From JARRPM01 sp963765545 (GTDB taxonomy: Bacteria > Pseudomonadota > Gammaproteobacteria > Pseudomonadales > Halieaceae), in assembly GCA_963765545.1 (NCBI GenBank), contig CAVXWW010000004.1, positions 1,674,001 through 1,738,000 of the forward strand: DNA of 64,000 nt, read 5' to 3'. Shown in pieces: positions 61,220 to 64,000 of this stretch. Every line of letters starts with the position of its first letter. Within the stretch, counting starts at the first letter, position 1. A program made the position numbers and the translations under genes. The notes below the pieces were generated by a model that made no database searches, was not told the DNA's origin, and saw only the letters and a program-made list of their open reading frames with translations.

Positions 61220-62359
61220 TCAGACAATCAGGGTACTCAGGCGCGACAAGGTAATGCAATTGCCGCCCTTGGACTGGGATTGCTCTAATGCCTTTTTGGC
61301 CACACCTTCCATCTGCCGGGCAAGGTGGGGCATATCCACAGCGGGGTACTGCTGGGGCTCCCAGGTGACCATGCCGATACTGACCGTCACCTGCAAAACC
61401 GCTCCGCGACCATCGTCAACCGCGAAGCCCTCAATATCATCGCGCATGCGCTCTGCAATTTCCTGCCCGAGCATCTCCCCGCTACCGGGAATCAACAAGG
61501 CGAATCGCGAGCGCGACAGCCGCGCCATCATATCTGTGGCGCGCAGATCAGACGATATCCTTTCTGCGACCTTCTTTACCACAAAATGACCGCTGCGTTC
61601 ACCGTAATGGTCGTAGAGATCATCGAATTCGTCAATTTCCATGATAAGAATGGTGAGCGCCTGGTCTGCCCTTCGCGCCCTCGCAATCTCCCGGGTGATG
61701 TCTTTCTCAAAACCACGCAGGTTACTGATCTGGGTCAGCGGATCGAGCATCGTGAGCTGCGACACCTGCTGGCGAGAGACAGCGGCCTTGAAACATGCGG
61801 AGATCATTGTGCAAAGGTGGGCGACCAGTTGCTCTTCCGCTTCACCGACGACGAGCTTGTCGTCCTGCAGACCAAGGTGAAGACTGCCTATCATGCGCCC
61901 TGCCTCGGTGAGTGGCATCAGCAATGCGTAGTCTATTCCCTGTTCGGCCTTCAACACTTCAAACATGCGAGAATCGGTTGGCTCGAGCAGCAAAATGTCC
62001 GGCTCCAGCTCATACAGCTCCTGCATGACAAAGGCATCGTTGTGCAACTGCAGGCTGTGACCATAGCGCTCGCCGCCGATGATCAGCTCGGCGAGAATAT
62101 CTTCCGGATCGTAGAGCCAGAGCTCGGCCACGCGGAAAGAAAAGTGCCGCGGCATGCTGACCAACAAAATTTCGAGCAGCGCCTGAAGATCCTGCGCCTC
62201 CAGCAACATGTGTTCCAGCTGCTGGCTCTGCAGGTACATATAGCGATTGACAGTCACCGTTTCTGCGCGACGGCGATCGCGCAACTCGGTTCTGGAGACC
62301 GCGGGCGGTGCGCCCTCAATTTCCTCATCAGCCCCGTTAAAATCAGTCTCTTTGGTCAT
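61220..62359 (-). CDS. GAF-like sensor with degenerate GGDEF domain
   Basis: A 379-residue protein from the ATG at 62359. It has a sensory region (about 30-200, with a DUF484/GAF-like core, LEILLVSMPRHFSFRVAELWLYD), then a GGDEF fold. LTMLDPLTQISNLRGFEKDI begins the GGDEF domain, but the signature loop reads RLSRSRFALLIP where active enzymes have GGDEF, and the metal and GTP positions are changed (DHYGERSGHF). It should not make cyclic di-GMP and may instead be a ligand-responsive scaffold. It is 11 bp upstream of carbonic anhydrase on the same strand. Confidence 0.83.
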   Translation of the reverse strand: MTKETDFNGADEEIEGAPPAVSRTELRDRRRAETVTVNRYMYLQSQQLEHMLLEAQDLQALLEILLVSMPRHFSFRVAELWLYDPEDILAELIIGGERYGHSLQLHNDAFVMQELYELEPDILLLEPTDSRMFEVLKAEQGIDYALLMPLTEAGRMIGSLHLGLQDDKLVVGEAEEQLVAHLCTMISACFKAAVSRQQVSQLTMLDPLTQISNLRGFEKDITREIARARRADQALTILIMEIDEFDDLYDHYGERSGHFVVKKVAERISSDLRATDMMARLSRSRFALLIPGSGEMLGQEIAERMRDDIEGFAVDDGRGAVLQVTVSIGMVTWEPQQYPAVDMPHLARQMEGVAKKALEQSQSKGGNCITLSRLSTLIV

Positions 62360-62452
62360 GCACAACATCCGCTTCGCGCCAGGCTGCCGGTGGCGCCTGA
62401 TCGTCAATCTTATTGGCAACCAAGTGTAAGCGCCCTATACTGGCGATGCAAA

Positions 62453-62547
62453 CCTGGGGGTGGCCTGAATCAGCAATGAAACCGGCCTGAGATACCTGTG
62501 TGGTAAACCCTTTGAACCTGATCCGGTTAATACTGGCGTAGGGAGGG
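62453..62547 (+). promoter_or_regulatory. TPP riboswitch (THI element)
   Basis: The conserved thiamin pyrophosphate aptamer core is present: CTGAGATACC (pyrimidine-sensing arm) and ACCTGATCCGGTTAATACTG followed by GCGTAGGGA. The 5' GGGGGTGGCC and a matching GGCC close the helices. Downstream, GCCTC (62566-62570) can pair with GAGGC (62615-62619) that holds the ribosome binding site, suggesting translational control. It lies 78 bp before the TonB receptor start. Confidence 0.92.
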
Positions 62548-62624
62548 TGCAGCCCCACTCAATTCGCCTCCAGTACCCCAGCTAAACCGGCCATTCCTGT
62601 CAGCGGTCTGTTACGAGGCACTCC

Positions 62625-64000
62625 ATGAAATATTTTCTGCCACTGCTTGTGGTTGTCAGCAGCCTGGTATCGCATGTGCATTACGCGAGTGCTGAAGAAG
62701 GGCCGGCGGTGCTGGAAGAAATCGTGGTAACGGCCCAGCTTCGAACCACACCCCTGCTGAGCCAGGTCGGCAGTATCAGTGTTATCAGCGCGCAGGACAT
62801 CCGCGAGCGCGAGGCGCAGCACCTGGAAGGCATTTTGAGCCTGGCACCCAATGTCAATTTTGCCGGAGGCACATCCAGGGCGCGGTTCTTCCAGATCCGG
62901 GGGGTGGGTGAGCGCAGCCAGTTCCAGGAGCCGCTCAACCCCTCCATCGGGCTTATTATCGACGGCATCGATTTCAGTGGCCTGGGCGGGGCGGGCACCT
63001 TGTTTGACGCGCAGCAGGTGGAAATCCTGCGAGGCCCCCAGGGTACGCTGCACGGCGCCAATGCCCTGGCCGGCCTGATCGACATCCGCACCGGCCAACC
63101 CGAGGCTGAGCCCGGCCTGCGCGTGGAGGCCGGTGCGGCGGAATATGATACCTGGAGCGCGGGTGTCGTGGGCACCGGTCCACTCATTGCAGACCAGCTG
63201 CTGTATCGCCTGGCGATCAACCGTTTCCAAAGTGATGGCTTTATAGATAACAAGTACCTGGGCCGTGACAACACCAATGGCCAGGACGAAACCACGCTGC
63301 GAGGTAAGCTGCGCTGGCTGCCCGGCGAGCGCGACACGGTTGATCTGACGGCCATGTATATCGACATCGATAACGGCTACGACGCATTCTCCCTGGACAA
63401 TACCCGCAACACACTGTCGGATGAGCCAGGCAAGGACAAGCAGGATTCTACAGCGCTGGGACTCCAGTGGCAGCGAGAGCTGAATGCCCTGGTACTCGAA
63501 ACGGCGATAACCGGCGCTACCACCGCCAGCACCTACAGCTTCGACGAGGACTGGAGCTTTGTAGGTATCGCACCAGGCCTGGAGTACTCATCCAAAGACC
63601 AGTACAAGCGCGATCGCGACAGCTACAGCGCCAACATACGGGCCCTGTCGAATGAGCACAGCCGCCTGTTCGCCAACAGTACCGACTGGGTGGCAGGACT
63701 TTATTACCTGGGTGACAGGGAAAACCTGAAGCGGCGCTACACCTACCTCGAAAACGACTTCAGCAGCCACTATGATACGGACACCTACGCCCTGTATGGG
63801 CAACTGGACTCACGACTGGGCGAGCGACTCAAACTGATAAGCGGTCTGCGTATAGAGCGCCGGCTGACCAACTACCAGGACAGCAACGGCGTGGACAGCG
63901 ACCCCGACAAGGACCTCTGGGGCGGCAGGGTCGCCCTGGAGTACCAGTTCGACGACAATCGCATGGCCTATGGGGAAATCTCCCGCGGCTACCGCGCTAA
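62625..64000 (+). CDS. TonB-dependent receptor under thiamin control, 3' end outside window
   Basis: An outer-membrane importer. The ATG at 62625 follows GAGG. A signal peptide (YFLPLLVVVSSLVSHVHYASA) leads to a TonB box (LEEIVVTAQ), then the plug domain (ISVISAQDIRERE, QIRGVGERSQF, VEILRGPQGTLHG) and the first barrel strands. The frame is open for 458 codons to the window end. The TPP riboswitch just upstream shows that it is regulated by thiamin, so it probably imports thiamin, a thiamin precursor or a phosphorylated form. Confidence 0.93.
   Translation, partial: MKYFLPLLVVVSSLVSHVHYASAEEGPAVLEEIVVTAQLRTTPLLSQVGSISVISAQDIREREAQHLEGILSLAPNVNFAGGTSRARFFQIRGVGERSQFQEPLNPSIGLIIDGIDFSGLGGAGTLFDAQQVEILRGPQGTLHGANALAGLIDIRTGQPEAEPGLRVEAGAAEYDTWSAGVVGTGPLIADQLLYRLAINRFQSDGFIDNKYLGRDNTNGQDETTLRGKLRWLPGERDTVDLTAMYIDIDNGYDAFSLDNTRNTLSDEPGKDKQDSTALGLQWQRELNALVLETAITGATTASTYSFDEDWSFVGIAPGLEYSSKDQYKRDRDSYSANIRALSNEHSRLFANSTDWVAGLYYLGDRENLKRRYTYLENDFSSHYDTDTYALYGQLDSRLGERLKLISGLRIERRLTNYQDSNGVDSDPDKDLWGGRVALEYQFDDNRMAYGEISRGYRA

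Overview
The window is chromosomal DNA from a gamma-proteobacterium, densely packed and mostly GC-rich. The order kdsA-pyrG-tilS-accA, a complete gspC-to-N type II secretion operon, a paired heteromeric acyl-CoA dehydrogenase with a ketosteroid-isomerase-like protein, the many short-chain dehydrogenases, and the TonB receptor under a TPP riboswitch all suggest a marine heterotroph of the Halieaceae/OM60-NOR5 type. That taxonomic placement is an inference from gene content, not a measured one. No rRNA, tRNA, CRISPR array, phage or intact insertion sequence was seen.

Layout. 1-5.8 kb (minus): KDO-8-P synthase (cut by the window edge), CTP synthase, tRNA-Ile lysidine synthase, acetyl-CoA carboxylase alpha, and a small methyltransferase. 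5.9-12.2 kb: a RluA-type pseudouridine synthase, a rhodanese, a DUF2244 membrane protein and a crotonase converging on a perfect 34-bp palindrome, a DUF3604 lipoprotein, a BON-LysM protein and a DUF385 protein. 12.4-17.2 kb: an AT-richer patch with two tandem membrane-anchored class III cyclase-like genes. Both have lost their catalytic residues and the first is frameshifted. An OprP/O-like porin and a deleted YafJ-type amidotransferase pseudogene follow. 17.3-21.4 kb: rimO, rsmE, a CBS-pair protein, msrA and a GFA protein. 21.4-27.5 kb: a methyltransferase divergent from a LysR regulator, a run of small-protein/VWA-like/J-domain genes, htpX and a 41-codon membrane ORF.

27.5-36.0 kb is catabolic: an EthD-like protein, two SDRs, an ABM-type monooxygenase, the acyl-CoA dehydrogenase pair with the KSI-like protein, and a VOC relic. 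DUF1499 and HtrA-type protease genes lie inside it. 36.0-44.4 kb holds a split YeeE-like transporter, cardiolipin synthase with a CidA/CidB (LrgA/LrgB) pair, an NSS transporter, an aminopeptidase P, and rubredoxin with a serine hydrolase. 44.5-56.0 kb (minus) is gspCDEFGHIJKLMN, with most genes overlapping or almost touching.

56.2-61.2 kb (minus) is the most unusual unit: carbonic anhydrase, a 57-residue two-helix membrane protein, a DUF1214 protein, a sulfotransferase, APS kinase and ATP sulfurylase. The first four are joined by stop/start overlaps. Two enzymes make PAPS and the third can spend it, so the locus looks like a dedicated sulfonation cassette with an unknown acceptor, placed just upstream of the type II secretion operon. 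A degenerate GGDEF protein follows, and the window ends in a TonB-dependent receptor controlled by a TPP riboswitch, probably a thiamin-compound importer.
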